Shown: positions 9,769 through 22,043 of the stretch, in pieces
Layout: every line of letters starts with the position of its first letter
How positions within the stretch are numbered: position 1 is the first letter of the stretch
NCBI RefSeq assembly: GCF_038003045.1
Contig: NZ_JBBOOK010000003.1
Span: 62,001-126,000 of the forward strand
Length of the DNA: 64,000 nucleotides
DNA from: Sporosarcina sp. FSL W7-1349
GTDB lineage: Bacteria; Bacillota; Bacilli; Bacillales_A; Planococcaceae
Reading direction: 5' to 3'
The notes under the pieces: model-generated
The model's input: only the letters and a program-made list of their open reading frames with translations
The model's database searches: none
What the model was told of the DNA's origin: nothing
Program-made: the position numbers and the translations under genes

Positions 9769-10713
9769 ATGTCATCTATAACAGTAAAGGATGTCGTCGA
9801 CCGTTTCGGCTTGACTGTGAGCGCTGCGGAGGAGAACATCTACAAGCGGGTCACAACTAGTGATATTTCTCGGCCCGGCCTGGAGATGGCCGGTTTTTTC
9901 GATTTTTATAATGCAGAGCGGATTCAGGTTTTAGGGAAGACGGAGTTGTACTTTTTTGCCGGTTTGTCGGATGAGGAGCGGATGGATCGGATGAATCGCC
10001 TTTGTTCCCCTGAAACGCCGGCATTCGTCGTGGCACATGGCGTCGAGGTGCCGGAAGAATTAAGGGTCTCTGCAGGACGTGTGGGGATTCCTGTTTTGCA
10101 GACGGACACCCCAACGACGAAATTTGCGGGCATGTTGACGAATTATTTGGAAGGCCGGTTGGCTCCGATGATTGCGTTGCACGGCGTGCTCGTCGATGTA
10201 TATGGCGTCGGCATTTTGATTACCGGGAAAAGCGGGGTCGGAAAAAGCGAGACTGCCTTGGAATTGGTGAAACGGGGTCATCGTTTAGTTGCGGACGATT
10301 TGGTGGAAATCCGGGAAGTGTCTAAAAACGTATTGATCGGCAATGCCCCTAAATTACTGGAACATATGCTGGAAATCCGGGGCGTCGGCATCATCGATAT
10401 GATGACCTTATTCGGCGCAGGTTCCGTTCGAATCGACAAGCGGATCTTGATCGTCATCGATCTGGAGATTTGGAATCCGGAAAAAACCTATGATCGATTG
10501 GGAATCGAAGATGAGAAAATGAAGATCATGGATTCCGAGGTGATTAAAATGACGGTACCAGTCCGACCGGGACGAAATTTATCGGTCATTATCGAGGTGG
10601 CTGCCATGAATCACCGGATGAAGCGGCTTGGGGTCAATGCGGCAGAGCAGTTTTCGGAACGGTTGGATGCGGCCATCGGGCACCAATCGGATTTGGAAGA
10701 GGGGAACGAATAA
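9769..10713 (+). CDS. hprK: HPr kinase/phosphorylase
   Basis: This bifunctional enzyme phosphorylates HPr and Crh on Ser46 and removes the phosphate again, setting carbon catabolite repression through CcpA. The 314-residue protein has the N-terminal regulatory domain (1-125), His138 before the nucleotide site, Walker A GKSGVGKS (153-160) and the HPrK signature [11 protein letters not shown] near 203. A strong GGGGAGGAG site precedes the ATG. lgt starts 3 nt after the stop, the standard Bacillales arrangement. Its substrate Crh is encoded 9.3 kb downstream in this window. Confidence 0.96.
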   Translation: MSSITVKDVVDRFGLTVSAAEENIYKRVTTSDISRPGLEMAGFFDFYNAERIQVLGKTELYFFAGLSDEERMDRMNRLCSPETPAFVVAHGVEVPEELRVSAGRVGIPVLQTDTPTTKFAGMLTNYLEGRLAPMIALHGVLVDVYGVGILITGKSGVGKSETALELVKRGHRLVADDLVEIREVSKNVLIGNAPKLLEHMLEIRGVGIIDMMTLFGAGSVRIDKRILIVIDLEIWNPEKTYDRLGIEDEKMKIMDSEVIKMTVPVRPGRNLSVIIEVAAMNHRMKRLGVNAAEQFSERLDAAIGHQSDLEEGNE

Positions 10714-10716
10714 TTT

Positions 10717-11526
10717 ATGTTCAGTCTACTTGAAATCAACCCAGTCGCTTTTAATCTTGGACCTTTTCCGGTTCGTTGGTACGGCATTTTGATTGTCTCC
10801 GGCATTATTCTTGCCTATCTGGTCGTGCAGCGTGAAATGGTGAAACGCGGGATGCATAAGGATTTCTTGACCGATCTGCTCATTTGGGCGGTGCCGATCT
10901 CCATCCTTTGTGCGCGGATCTATTACGTTATCTTTTCTTGGGATTATTATAAAGACCACCCATCCCAAATCATCGAAATTTGGGAAGGCGGCATCGCTAT
11001 CCATGGAGCATTGATCGGTGCGTTCCTCACGACGTATTTCTATACGAAAAAACGGGGCGTTTCCTTTTGGAAAGTGGTGGATATTGCAGCTCCCGGCCTT
11101 CTCATCGGCCAGATCATCGGCCGTTGGGGGAATTTCATGAACCAGGAGGCCTACGGAGGCCCCGTTTCGGAGAAGTTCTTGGAAACGACGATCATTCCTG
11201 ATTGGATCATGAACCAGATGAACGTGGAAGGAGTTACGCATCATCCGACATTCCTCTATGAATCGATGTGGAATGTCGTCGGGTTGATCATTTTGATTTT
11301 GCTGCGGCGTGTGAATTTGAAACGCGGGGAAATGTTTTTATTTTACCTCGTCTGGTATTCAGCGGGTCGATTCTTCATCGAAGGCATGCGGACGGATAGT
11401 CTTTATGTGATCGGTGAATTGCGGGCGGCGCAGCTCGTTTCCGTCATCGCGATTGTCGTGGCTCTTATCTTATTCATTACAAGAAGATATGTTAAAAAAA
11501 TCGATGTCCATTATAAAGATCAATGA
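10717..11526 (+). CDS. lgt: Prolipoprotein diacylglyceryl transferase
   Basis: Lgt transfers diacylglycerol from phosphatidylglycerol to the lipobox cysteine of prolipoproteins in the cytoplasmic membrane. The 269-residue protein shows about seven membrane segments and the Lgt signature GRWGNFMNQEAYGG (about 130-143), with conserved YSAGRFFIEGMRTD near the C-terminal end. It begins 3 nt after hprK, with its ribosome site inside the hprK end, and is followed 12 nt later by yvoD. Confidence 0.97.
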   Translation: MFSLLEINPVAFNLGPFPVRWYGILIVSGIILAYLVVQREMVKRGMHKDFLTDLLIWAVPISILCARIYYVIFSWDYYKDHPSQIIEIWEGGIAIHGALIGAFLTTYFYTKKRGVSFWKVVDIAAPGLLIGQIIGRWGNFMNQEAYGGPVSEKFLETTIIPDWIMNQMNVEGVTHHPTFLYESMWNVVGLIILILLRRVNLKRGEMFLFYLVWYSAGRFFIEGMRTDSLYVIGELRAAQLVSVIAIVVALILFITRRYVKKIDVHYKDQ

Positions 11527-11538
11527 GGGGAATGTCGT

Positions 11539-12480
11539 GTGGAAACAGTTAAAAAAGGTTTGAAAGTCGGCCTGCAAACGACGTGGTCGCTCGGGAAGAT
11601 CATCTTTCCAATCACCATCCTCGTCGTTATTTTACAACATACACCTGTGTTGCCATGGATCATTCAATTAATTTCCCCTGTTATGGGGCTCTTCGGGTTG
11701 AGCGGGGAAGCGGCAATCCCGCTAGTGCTCGGGAATGCGCTGAATTTGTATGCCGGGATTGCGGGAATCCTGTCCTTGGAATTAACGGTGAAAGAAGTAT
11801 TCATCATTGCTGTCATGCTTTCCTTTGCGCATAACATTTTCATTGAAACAGGAGTTGCCCTGAAAGTCGGCGTCAAGCTGTGGGTGGTGCTCGTTGTTCG
11901 TTATGGATTGGCGGCCCTTTCGGGGATTGTCATTAACTTGGTGTGGCAAGGCGGAGGAGAGACAGCGAAGTATGGCATAATGCCTAAAGCTGAGAGCCTT
12001 CCGGAAGGCTGGCTGGAGATTATTCTGCTGGGGGTTCAAAAAGCATCGTTCGGTATATTGCAGCTTGCTCTGATTGTCATTCCATTGATGGTCATCGTCC
12101 AATATTTGAAAGATCGGAACTACTTGCAGAAATTCTCGGATAAGCTGGCGCCTTTCACGAAAGTGATTGGGGTCCAACCGAATGCTTCCATGACTCTTGT
12201 CGCGGGTTTGGTTATCGGACTCGCATTCGGGGCGGGTATTATGATTCAGGCGGTACAGGAGGATGGGGTCAGCAAAAAAGATGCGACGCTGGCGTTTATA
12301 TTCCTTGTCGCCTGCCATGCTGTCATTGAAGATACATTGCTGTTCGTCCCACTTGGCATACCGGTTTTGCCGCTTTTGGTCATCCGGCTGATTACGGCCT
12401 TTGTCTTGACAATTGCGGTCGCGGCTGTGTGGAAGAGGAACGAGCAACAGAAGAAGGAGGTGCCGGTGACGGATGGCTAA
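11539..12480 (+). CDS. yvoD: YvoD-like membrane protein (nucleoside-recognition/gate domains)
   Basis: The 313-residue protein has two similar hydrophobic halves (residues about 10-140 and 155-300), each containing the nucleoside-recognition/Gate pattern also found in SpmA/SpmB and FeoB-like proteins (GLSGEAAIPLVLGNALNLYAG in the first half). The transported or sensed ligand is unknown. The start is GTG at 11539, with GAGGGG about 10 nt upstream. It lies between lgt and ppaX exactly as in B. subtilis and overlaps ppaX by 8 nt, so translation is likely coupled. The C-terminal tail is charged and cytoplasmic. Confidence 0.8.
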   Translation: METVKKGLKVGLQTTWSLGKIIFPITILVVILQHTPVLPWIIQLISPVMGLFGLSGEAAIPLVLGNALNLYAGIAGILSLELTVKEVFIIAVMLSFAHNIFIETGVALKVGVKLWVVLVVRYGLAALSGIVINLVWQGGGETAKYGIMPKAESLPEGWLEIILLGVQKASFGILQLALIVIPLMVIVQYLKDRNYLQKFSDKLAPFTKVIGVQPNASMTLVAGLVIGLAFGAGIMIQAVQEDGVSKKDATLAFIFLVACHAVIEDTLLFVPLGIPVLPLLVIRLITAFVLTIAVAAVWKRNEQQKKEVPVTDG

Positions 12481-13126
12481 GCCGATTACTACGTTATTAT
12501 TCGATTTTGACGGGACGCTTCTCGATACGAATGAACTCATCATCGGGTCGTTCCAACATGTGTTGAACGGACGTTTTCCCGGGAAATTCACGAGGGAGGA
12601 TATCCTTCATTTCCTCGGTCCGCCGCTGATTGATTCATTCAACACGATCGATCCGGAAGATGCTGAGGAGATGGTCGCCGAATATCGGGAATGGAACCAT
12701 CTGATGCACGACGAACTGGCCAGGGAATTCGATGGTATATCGGAATCGTTGAAACAATTGAAGACATTAGGCGTGAAGATGGCCATCGTCTCGACGAAAC
12801 GCAATGAAACGATTTTGAGAGGTTTAAGGCTGTTGGATGCGGAAGGGATTTTCGATGTGATTGTCGGATTGGATGATGTGACGCATCCGAAGCCCGATCC
12901 CGAGCCGATCCTTTTGGCGCTTTCGAAATTGGGCTCGACGATTGAGGAAGCACTCATGATAGGCGATAATAGCCATGATATTGAAGGCGGGAAGAATGCC
13001 GGCGTCCGGACTGCGGGTGTCGGCTGGTCCATCAAAGGGGAAGCCTTCCTGCAATCGTTGAATCCGGATTATATGTTGCAGCATCTCTCCGATTTGCAGG
13101 ATATTGTACAAGGAGAGCAAGCGTGA
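12473..13126 (+). CDS. ppaX: Pyrophosphatase PpaX (HAD family)
   Basis: PpaX hydrolyses the pyrophosphate released when HprK dephosphorylates P-Ser-HPr by phosphorolysis. The 217-residue protein has HAD motif I ([10 protein letters not shown], nucleophile Asp10), motif II (IVSTKRN) and motif IV ([16 protein letters not shown]). It overlaps yvoD by 8 nt and the next gene by 4 nt (GTGA), and has GGAGGTG about 10 nt before the ATG. Its place in the hprK operon supports the PpaX call over a general phosphoglycolate phosphatase. Confidence 0.93.
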   Translation: MAKPITTLLFDFDGTLLDTNELIIGSFQHVLNGRFPGKFTREDILHFLGPPLIDSFNTIDPEDAEEMVAEYREWNHLMHDELAREFDGISESLKQLKTLGVKMAIVSTKRNETILRGLRLLDAEGIFDVIVGLDDVTHPKPDPEPILLALSKLGSTIEEALMIGDNSHDIEGGKNAGVRTAGVGWSIKGEAFLQSLNPDYMLQHLSDLQDIVQGEQA

Positions 13127-13653
13127 GGCGGACGGAAAGGCATCCGGCGAAAAACGGGGCGAATTCCCTCTGGCATATTTATAAAACGGTGCCCTTTTTG
13201 AAAGTGGCGAAGAATTTCATCATCATCCAACTGGCCAGATATACACCCTTCATGTCGGTCAAGAATTTCTTGTACCGTACCTTTCTGGGAATGAAGGTCG
13301 GGCGGAAAACATCGTTCGCCCTTATGGTCTTTCCGGATGTCATGTTCCCGGAACGCATCCGGGTCGGGGACAACTCCATTATCGGGTTCAACACGACTAT
13401 CCTCGCCCATGAATACTTGATCGAAGAGTACCGGATCGGCGATGTTGTCATCGGCGATAACGTACTGATCGGAGCGAACACGACGATCCTTCCGGGAGTT
13501 GAAATCGGGGACGGGGCCATCGTATCGGCCGCCTCCTTGGTGAACAGCGACATTCCCCCGGGTGCCTTCGCCGGAGGAAATCCAGCCAGAGTTATTTTTA
13601 CAAAGGAAGAAATGGAAAAGCGTCAAAAAGATAGCTATCTCGAGGTACAGTAA
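13123..13653 (+). CDS. yvoF: YvoF-like left-handed beta-helix acyltransferase
   Basis: The 176-residue protein is of the hexapeptide-repeat transferase family. The repeats are visible from about residue 70 ([50 protein letters not shown]), followed by the usual [14 protein letters not shown] motif. It would transfer an acetyl or similar acyl group from CoA; the acceptor is unknown. The GTG start overlaps the ppaX stop (GTGA). It is the last gene of the hprK operon, and a terminator follows. Confidence 0.85.
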   Translation: MRRTERHPAKNGANSLWHIYKTVPFLKVAKNFIIIQLARYTPFMSVKNFLYRTFLGMKVGRKTSFALMVFPDVMFPERIRVGDNSIIGFNTTILAHEYLIEEYRIGDVVIGDNVLIGANTTILPGVEIGDGAIVSAASLVNSDIPPGAFAGGNPARVIFTKEEMEKRQKDSYLEVQ

Positions 13654-13677
13654 TTTGATATCGCAAAGTGAAAGATA

Positions 13678-13686
13678 TGATATAAT
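13678..13686 (+). promoter_or_regulatory. Extended -10 promoter before yvcD
   Basis: TGATATAAT is a perfect extended -10 element without a good -35. It lies only about 14 bp before an intrinsic terminator, so its transcript would meet the terminator at once. Confidence 0.45.
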
Positions 13687-13699
13687 GGGGAGAAGTACG

Positions 13700-13735
13700 A
13701 GAAGGGACGTATCGGACGTTCCTTCTTATTTTTTC
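13700..13735 (+). terminator. Terminator between yvoF and yvcD
   Basis: An 11-bp stem AGAAGGGACGT/ACGTTCCTTCT with a 5-nt loop is followed by TATTTTTT. It ends the hprK operon and may attenuate the promoter at 13678-13686. Confidence 0.85.
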
Positions 13736-13747
13736 GGGGGTTCATGA

Positions 13748-16323
<2,576 letters not shown>

Positions 16324-16435
16324 CGGGACAAGGAAGTATTTAATATATCCTTAATGTGGTTGTAACAGTAATGCAACACGAAAAGGATATAGTAAGAGTA
16401 TCAATTGACCCCCCTTTTGATATAGAAATACCTTC

Positions 16436-16475
16436 AAGGCTATCTTTCGGTTCTCCGGAGGATGGCCTTCTTTTT
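16436..16475 (+). terminator. Terminator after trxB
   Basis: A stem AAGGCTATC/GATGGCCTT is followed by CTTTTT. Confidence 0.75.
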
Positions 16476-16615
16476 ATGTCTATCCTTAGGGAAGGAGAGA
16501 TATGATTTTAGGGGATGTTGAATTAACGTTTGGGAGCCCGGCGCCGTTGTTCTTATCTTTTTAATGTATTCCGTTGTATAATAATACTAAGCGCAAGAAA
16601 AGTGGGGATGGATAC

Positions 16616-17092
16616 ATGCAGAGGATTGCAAATTTACTTGTCCTGAAAGACGGCCAAGTTTTACTATTGAAAAAACCACGCCGCGGCTGGTATGTAGCCC
16701 CCGGTGGAAAGTTGGATGCGGGGGAGTCCATTTACGAGGCGGCTGTGCGAGAATTTTCGGAAGAGACGGGAGCCGTGCCTGTAGAACCTCACCTGAAAGG
16801 GGCCTACACGATGGTGATCCACGACGAGTCCGGCAATCCGGCCGATGAGTGGATGCTCTTTACATTCATCGCCCGCGATCTGATTGGCACGCCTTATGAA
16901 ACGAATCGGGAAGGCATCCTGGAGTGGCATCCGGTGGAGAGTCTGCGGACGTTGCCGATGGCGGAAGGGGATCGGACGAATCTCCTGTTTGCAGTGTCGG
17001 AGCAAGGAATGCAATATGGTACGTTCCATTATACCGAGCAATTTGAATTACTGAACGAAAGAATGCAGAAATCAGTGGAGGGTACAGAATGA
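16616..17092 (+). CDS. yvcI: Nudix hydrolase YvcI (8-oxo-dGTPase-like)
   Basis: The 158-residue Nudix protein contains the complete Nudix box, G-x5-E-x7-REFSEETG, starting at [15 protein letters not shown] (about residues 37-60). These enzymes hydrolyse nucleoside diphosphates linked to another group; the exact substrate is unknown. ATG 16616 follows GTGGGGATGG, which fits a ribosome site. A TATAAT at 16577-16582 may be its promoter, though no good -35 is seen. It overlaps rapZ by 4 nt (ATGA), starting the conserved yvcI-rapZ-yvcK-whiA-crh operon. Confidence 0.88.
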   Translation: MQRIANLLVLKDGQVLLLKKPRRGWYVAPGGKLDAGESIYEAAVREFSEETGAVPVEPHLKGAYTMVIHDESGNPADEWMLFTFIARDLIGTPYETNREGILEWHPVESLRTLPMAEGDRTNLLFAVSEQGMQYGTFHYTEQFELLNERMQKSVEGTE

Positions 17093-17979
17093 CGGAAAAT
17101 GAAATGCCGCAGAGCGAAATGGAATTGGTAATCATTACGGGAATGTCAGGAGCCGGGAAGACGGTAGCGATGCAAAGCTTCGAGGATCTAGGGTTTTATT
17201 GCATCGATAATTTGCCTCCCGAGCTGTTGGTGACGTTTCTGGATTTGATGATGAAATCAGAAAACCGGATGCGCCGGATTGCGGCGGTCATGGACACACG
17301 GGGCGGTGACTTGTTCGACTCCCTCATCGGCGCGTTGGATGAGCTGCTGCTAATGGAAGGCGTCTCTTCTCAAATCCTGTTCTTGGACGCCGACGATGAA
17401 ACGCTCGTCCGTCGCTATAAAGAGACGAGAAGATCCCATCCGTTGTCGGAAGGCGGGCTCCCGCTGGAAGGCATCCGAAAAGAACGGCTTTTATTATCCG
17501 AGATGAAAGGCCGGGCTCGGTCAATTTATAATACGTCTACATTGAAACCGAGAGAGTTGCGGGAGAAGATTATTTCGGAGTTCTCGAAGAAAGGCGAACC
17601 GGGGTTTACGGTGAACTTCATTTCCTTTGGATTCAAGCACGGGATGCCGATCGATGCGGACGTCGTCTTTGACGTGCGATTCTTGCCCAATCCTTTCTAT
17701 ATCCAAGAGTTAAAGCCGAAAACCGGTCTGGAAAAAGAGGTATCGGACTATGTCCTGAAATGGGGCGATACCCAGATGCTAATTGAAAAGCTGTCCGATC
17801 TGTTCAAGTTTTTAATTCCGCAATATAAGAATGAAGGGAAGTCGCAAGTGGTCATTGCGTTCGGCTGTACAGGCGGCCAGCATCGGTCGGTGACCCTCGC
17901 GCAATATTTCGGCGGGCGTTACGAAAACGAATACCGCACCCTCATTACACATCGCGATATAGAAAAGAGAAAGGGATGA
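17089..17979 (+). CDS. rapZ: RapZ family nucleotide-binding protein (YvcJ)
   Basis: The 296-residue P-loop protein has Walker A GMSGAGKT (residues 18-25) and the C-terminal RapZ signature [11 protein letters not shown]. In enterobacteria RapZ controls glmS through a small RNA; the Bacillus homologue YvcJ is a GTPase/ATPase affecting competence, so the sRNA role should not be assumed here. The start overlaps yvcI by 4 nt, and yvcK begins 4 nt after the stop. Confidence 0.93.
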   Translation: MTENEMPQSEMELVIITGMSGAGKTVAMQSFEDLGFYCIDNLPPELLVTFLDLMMKSENRMRRIAAVMDTRGGDLFDSLIGALDELLLMEGVSSQILFLDADDETLVRRYKETRRSHPLSEGGLPLEGIRKERLLLSEMKGRARSIYNTSTLKPRELREKIISEFSKKGEPGFTVNFISFGFKHGMPIDADVVFDVRFLPNPFYIQELKPKTGLEKEVSDYVLKWGDTQMLIEKLSDLFKFLIPQYKNEGKSQVVIAFGCTGGQHRSVTLAQYFGGRYENEYRTLITHRDIEKRKG

Positions 17980-17983
17980 CGCC

Positions 17984-18940
17984 ATGTTCCCAACTGATAT
18001 CGGGAAAAGGATTGTCGTATTCGGAGGCGGGACCGGATTATCGACATTGCTCCGCGGCCTGAAACGCCATCCCGTCGATCTGACTGCTGTCGTGACTGTG
18101 GCGGATGACGGAGGCAGCTCCGGCAGATTATTGGATCAATATGACATTCCGCCACCTGGGGATATCCGAAACGTGATGGCAGCGCTTTCAGATGTGGAAC
18201 CGCTCATTGAGCAAATGTTCCAGTACCGCTTCCAAACGGCGGAAGGGTTGAAAGGACATTCGCTTGGAAACTTGATGTTAGCCGCGCTTACCGATATCAC
18301 AGGGGATTTTGCCAGTGCCGTCGAGAAAATGAGCCGGGTGCTGAATATTAAAGGAAGAGTGCTTCCTGCGGCCAATCAGAGGATTACCTTGCATGCTGAA
18401 CTGGAGGATGGCACAATTGTGACGGGCGAGTCTAAAATCCCGGTGTATGGCCGTAAAATAAGGAAAGTGTACCTATCACCCCAGGAAGTGGCGCCATTGA
18501 CCAAGACGCTTGAGATGATCCAAGCAGCGGATTTGATCGTCGTCGGTCCGGGAAGTCTGTACACGAGCATCTTGCCGACATTGCTCGTCCAGGCAATCCG
18601 GGATGCAGTCTTGTCATCGAGGGCTAAAAAGGTGTATATTAGCAATCTGAGCACCCAAGCGGGCGAAACCTATCGGTATACGGCTTCTGAGCATGTGCAG
18701 GCATTATATGCCCATACGGGACAGCCGTTTATCGATACTGTCTTGCTGAATGGTTTAGATTTTTCGAAGCAAGTGAAAGGGGAAGCCTCCTGGCCTGTCG
18801 AAATTGATTTAGAAGCTCTGCGAAAGCTGGTGCCAGACATCGTCGTGAAGGATATTGCAATCGTCAAGGGGGAAAGTGTTTTCCACGATGCACAGAAAGT
18901 GGCCGATTGGCTAATGGAATATATAGAGAAAACGGGATAG
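17984..18940 (+). CDS. yvcK: YvcK/GlmR family protein
   Basis: The 318-residue protein of the CofD-like YvcK family starts with the nucleotide-sugar site GGGTGLSTLLRGLK near residue 12 and contains ADDGGSSGRL and GHSLGNLMLAAL. In Bacillus it binds UDP-GlcNAc and steers carbon into peptidoglycan precursors during gluconeogenic growth. It lies between rapZ and whiA, as in all Bacillales. Confidence 0.95.
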   Translation: MFPTDIGKRIVVFGGGTGLSTLLRGLKRHPVDLTAVVTVADDGGSSGRLLDQYDIPPPGDIRNVMAALSDVEPLIEQMFQYRFQTAEGLKGHSLGNLMLAALTDITGDFASAVEKMSRVLNIKGRVLPAANQRITLHAELEDGTIVTGESKIPVYGRKIRKVYLSPQEVAPLTKTLEMIQAADLIVVGPGSLYTSILPTLLVQAIRDAVLSSRAKKVYISNLSTQAGETYRYTASEHVQALYAHTGQPFIDTVLLNGLDFSKQVKGEASWPVEIDLEALRKLVPDIVVKDIAIVKGESVFHDAQKVADWLMEYIEKTG

Positions 18941-18982
18941 AATCGGATTAGACGTGATTATCGCCGGAAAGGGGGGAGCATC

Positions 18983-19930
18983 ATGTCTTTTGCTTCAGAA
19001 ACAAAGAAAGAGTTGACGCAGATTGAATCGGATGATTGTTGTGTGAAATCGGAAGTGGCCGCTTTCATTCGGATGAACGGGGCGTTGTCGTTTTCCAATA
19101 AGCAGCTGAGCTTGGATGTCCAGACGGAGAACGCTGCAATTGCAAGAAGACTTTACACGAATTTGAGAAGGTTATATCCTTATAAAGTCGAGCTGCTCGT
19201 CCGGAAAAAAATGCGGTTGAAAAAGAACAATGTGTATATTTGCCGGGTCCGTGATGGGGCAAAGGCACTGCTCGAAGACTTGCAGATTGTAAAAGGAACG
19301 TTTCAATTTGAAAATGAAATCCCGAAATCCTTGATTCAAAAGAAATGCTGCCAGCGTGCCTATTTACGAGGCGCCTTTTTGGCGGGAGGCTCGATCAATA
19401 ATCCCGAGACTTCCTCGTACCATCTTGAAATTTCGTCGATTTACAAAGAGCATAGTGAGTCGCTGGTCAAATTAATGAACAAATTCCATCTGAATGCAAA
19501 GTCGATTGAGCGGAAAAAAGGGTATATCGCCTACTTGAAGGAAGCCGAGAAAATATCGGATTTCCTTAGCATTGTAGGAGCCCATGTCTCGTTGATGAAA
19601 TTCGAGGACGTCCGCATCGTACGGGATATGCGCAACAGTGTCAATCGACTTGTCAATTGCGAGACGGCCAATTTGAACAAGACGATCGGAGCGGCCCAGC
19701 GGCAAGTGGAGAATATCAAGTTCATTCAAAATACGATCGGTTTGGATCAGTTGCCTGACCGTCTACAAGAAATCGCCCGGCTTCGTGTGGAAAATCAAGA
19801 CATTACGCTGAAAGAATTAGGCGAATTGGTATCCGGCGGAAAAGTGAGTAAATCCGGTGTCAACCACCGGCTGCGAAAAATTGAAGAAATTGCGGAAAAT
19901 CTCCGGAACGGGGGAATTGGCAGCGTATAA
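18983..19930 (+). CDS. whiA: WhiA family DNA-binding protein
   Basis: The 315-residue protein has a degenerate LAGLIDADG-type N-terminal domain (visible as [15 protein letters not shown] near residue 130) and a C-terminal helix-turn-helix ([25 protein letters not shown], about 275-300). WhiA affects chromosome segregation and division in Bacillus. AAAGGGGGG lies before the ATG. It is the fourth gene of the yvcI-crh operon. Confidence 0.95.
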   Translation: MSFASETKKELTQIESDDCCVKSEVAAFIRMNGALSFSNKQLSLDVQTENAAIARRLYTNLRRLYPYKVELLVRKKMRLKKNNVYICRVRDGAKALLEDLQIVKGTFQFENEIPKSLIQKKCCQRAYLRGAFLAGGSINNPETSSYHLEISSIYKEHSESLVKLMNKFHLNAKSIERKKGYIAYLKEAEKISDFLSIVGAHVSLMKFEDVRIVRDMRNSVNRLVNCETANLNKTIGAAQRQVENIKFIQNTIGLDQLPDRLQEIARLRVENQDITLKELGELVSGGKVSKSGVNHRLRKIEEIAENLRNGGIGSV

Positions 19931-20050
19931 TCCGACCCGGACGCGTAGTGCAGGGGCGTGGTGCTTGAGTCAGCCGGCGGACTCTGTCACAAGAGGTACC
20001 GGAGTATAATGGAAGAGAAGCTGTCAAAAATGAGAGGAGTTGGTCCAGTT

Positions 20051-20308
20051 ATGGCGGAACGGACAGTTGAAGTGAAAATGAAAACGGGATTGCAGGCGCG
20101 GCAAGCGGCCCAATTCGTGCAAGAGGCAAATCGCTACATATCGGACATTTTCTTGAAAAAGGAAGAACGTCAGGTGAATGCGAAAAGTATCATGGGGATC
20201 ATGAGCCTCGCCATCTCCCGCAATACGACCATTACTTTGATTGCCGAAGGAGTCGATGAGGAACAGGCATTGGATGCCCTCGTCGCCCTCGTGGAAAATG
20301 AAAACTAA
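20051..20308 (+). CDS. crh: Crh, catabolite repression HPr-like protein
   Basis: This 85-residue HPr paralogue has Gln at position 15 (KTGLQARQAA), replacing the catalytic His of HPr, and keeps Ser46 (NAKSIMG). It therefore cannot pass phosphate to sugars but can be phosphorylated by HprK and co-activate CcpA. The start MAERTVEVKM at 20051, with GAGAGGAG about 10 nt upstream, gives the family length; the longer open frame adds a non-homologous N-terminus. Its kinase hprK is in the same window. Confidence 0.95.
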   Translation: MAERTVEVKMKTGLQARQAAQFVQEANRYISDIFLKKEERQVNAKSIMGIMSLAISRNTTITLIAEGVDEEQALDALVALVENEN

Positions 20309-20317
20309 AAGAAACCG

Positions 20318-20357
20318 AAACCGTTACCGTTGTTGTTTACTAGGGAACGGTTTTTGT
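20318..20357 (+). terminator. Terminator after crh
   Basis: A stem AACCGTTACC/GGGAACGGTT with a 14-nt loop is followed by TTTTG. It closes the yvcI-crh operon before array B. Confidence 0.75.
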
Positions 20358-20380
20358 TTTGGGAAAGTGGCAAACTGCTG

Positions 20381-20956
20381 ATACTCCGCGAGGTGCGCTG
20401 ATAATTCGTGACGACCGCTGATAATTCGCGAGGAGTGCTGATAACTCGTGGCAACTGCTGATAACTTGGGTGGAGTGCTGATAACTCGTGGCAACTGCTG
20501 ATAACTTGGGTGGAGTGCTGATAACTCGTGGCAACTGCTGATAACTTACGTGGGGTGCTGATAACTCGTGGCAACTGCTGATAACTTACGTGGGGTGCTG
20601 ATAACTAGTGACAACTGCTGATAACTTGGGTGGAGCGCTGATAACTAGTGACAACCGCTGCTAACTTGGGTGGAGTGCCGATAACTAGTGACAACTGCTG
20701 ATAATTCGCGTGGAGTGCTGAAAACTCGTGGCAACTGCTGATAACTTTGGTGGAGCGCTGAAAACTCGTGGCAACTGCTGATAACTTTGGTGGAGCGCTG
20801 AAAACTCGTGGCAACTGCTGATAACTTGGGTGGAGTGCTGATAATTCGTGACAACTGCTGATAACTTGGGTGGAGTGCTGATAACTCATGACAACTGCTG
20901 ATAACCCTTGTCCAGCACTGATAACACGCCACAACCGTTGATAACTTAGCTCCACC
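20381..20956 (-). repeat. Tandem array B, 20-bp units in a 40-bp dimer, about 28 units
   Basis: On the plus strand two 20-bp types alternate, ATAACTCGTGGCAACTGCTG and ATAACTTGGGTGGAGTGCTG, making a 40-bp higher-order repeat. Read on the minus strand every unit contains the same GTTATCAGC core as array A. Units stay in strict 20-bp register through the array and decay toward the 3' side (20900-20956). It fills the convergent gap between the crh and thiF terminators. No stop codons occur on the minus strand in most units, which creates long false reading frames. Confidence 0.95.
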
Positions 20957-20988
20957 TACCTCAAACACTCCATCTCACCTCATTCCCT

Positions 20989-21022
20989 AAAAAAACAGGT
21001 GAAGGGATTCTCCCTCCACCTG
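20989..21022 (-). terminator. Terminator of the thiamine-thiazole operon
   Basis: The minus strand has stem CAGGTGGAGGGA/TCCCTTCACCTG (near perfect) followed by seven T, 5 nt after the thiF stop. Confidence 0.9.
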
Positions 21023-21026
21023 CCCG

Positions 21027-22043
21027 TCATCCCAATAACGAAGTAACAATCCGCTTGGCGGTCGGGATATCTTTCGTTCCGTGAATCAGGATGCGCCCAT
21101 CGCGAAATAGAACGATCCGGTGGCCGTCAAACCGGCAGACGGCCAGATGGGGATTGCGTTTCAGGTCCTTGACGGTTCCTGCAATGGATTCCGCGATGGC
21201 TTGCAATTCAAAGGGTCGGGTCGCCGGATAGGTCAGCTGGACAGTGTCGCGCCCGCAGAGGACCGCCGTTCGGACGGATGCGCTCTTGTCCAGAAAAGGA
21301 TACGTTCTACGCTCCGAACAACTGGGACAATCCCCCTTTTTCAATGTTCGGACATCAATCGTCGAGCGCTCTCCGGTCCACAGATCAGCCGATTCCAATC
21401 TCGGCGTGAATGAAGCGCCGGTTAAATATTTCAAGACATCCGCCACTTGCCGGGCCGCGGTCGTAACGACAACTGGGCTGATGACGCCGACCGTATCACA
21501 GGTCATCATCTGCGAGGGCAGTGTGTCCAGCAGGCAATGCAGACAAGGCTGGCCATCCTCCAAGCCAATCGGGAAAGACAGTCCGTAACTTCCGACGCAG
21601 GCACCCATGAAATAGGGAATGCCAGCTTTCATTGCCGCATCGTTGAGGAGCAGGCGGATTTCGATATTGTCCGTGCCATCGATGACTACATCATGGCCCG
21701 TAATCAAGTCTTCGGCATTTTCAGGTGTGACGTCTGCCACGATTCCATCGATTTGCACGTCTCCATTAATGGCGGCCAACCGTTTTTCAGCGGCCACCGC
21801 TTTCGGCAGCTGATCAATGACATCTTGCTCGGTATAAAGTTGTTGTCGATGGAGGTTCGTCCACTCGATAATGTCCCGATCGACGATGGTCAGCTGGCCG
21901 ACGCCCGCCCGGACCAGCATTTCGGCACTGGAGGAGCCGAGCGCGCCGGCCCCCATGACGAACACTTTGGCACTCCGAATTTTGCGCTGGCCTTCTTCGC
22001 CAATCGGAGCAAAGAGTTCCTGACGCGAATATTTCCCGTTCAA
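21027..22043 (-). CDS. thiF: ThiF/MoeB-type adenylyltransferase (ThiS-activating)
   Basis: This E1-like enzyme adenylates the C-terminal Gly-Gly of ThiS for sulfur loading. In 338 residues it shows the nucleotide-binding [19 protein letters not shown] (about 31-50), [13 protein letters not shown], and zinc ligands in two CxxC pairs (CLHC, CPSC). There is no rhodanese domain. The C-terminal 80 residues beyond the second CxxC are unlike MoeB. Its start overlaps the thiG stop by 4 nt (ATGA), so it belongs to the tenI-thiS-thiG-thiF operon; context favours ThiF over MoeB. Confidence 0.9.
   Translation of the reverse strand: MNGKYSRQELFAPIGEEGQRKIRSAKVFVMGAGALGSSSAEMLVRAGVGQLTIVDRDIIEWTNLHRQQLYTEQDVIDQLPKAVAAEKRLAAINGDVQIDGIVADVTPENAEDLITGHDVVIDGTDNIEIRLLLNDAAMKAGIPYFMGACVGSYGLSFPIGLEDGQPCLHCLLDTLPSQMMTCDTVGVISPVVVTTAARQVADVLKYLTGASFTPRLESADLWTGERSTIDVRTLKKGDCPSCSERRTYPFLDKSASVRTAVLCGRDTVQLTYPATRPFELQAIAESIAGTVKDLKRNPHLAVCRFDGHRIVLFRDGRILIHGTKDIPTAKRIVTSLLG

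Noticed and set aside
12607-13035. 142-codon minus-strand frame inside ppaX
   Set aside because: It is antisense to a well-supported HAD protein, and its Ser/Pro-rich composition is typical of shadow frames.
20305-20968. Several long minus-strand frames in array B (up to 116 codons)
   Set aside because: They are produced by a stop-free 20-bp repeat and overlap each other in different frames, so they are not genes.
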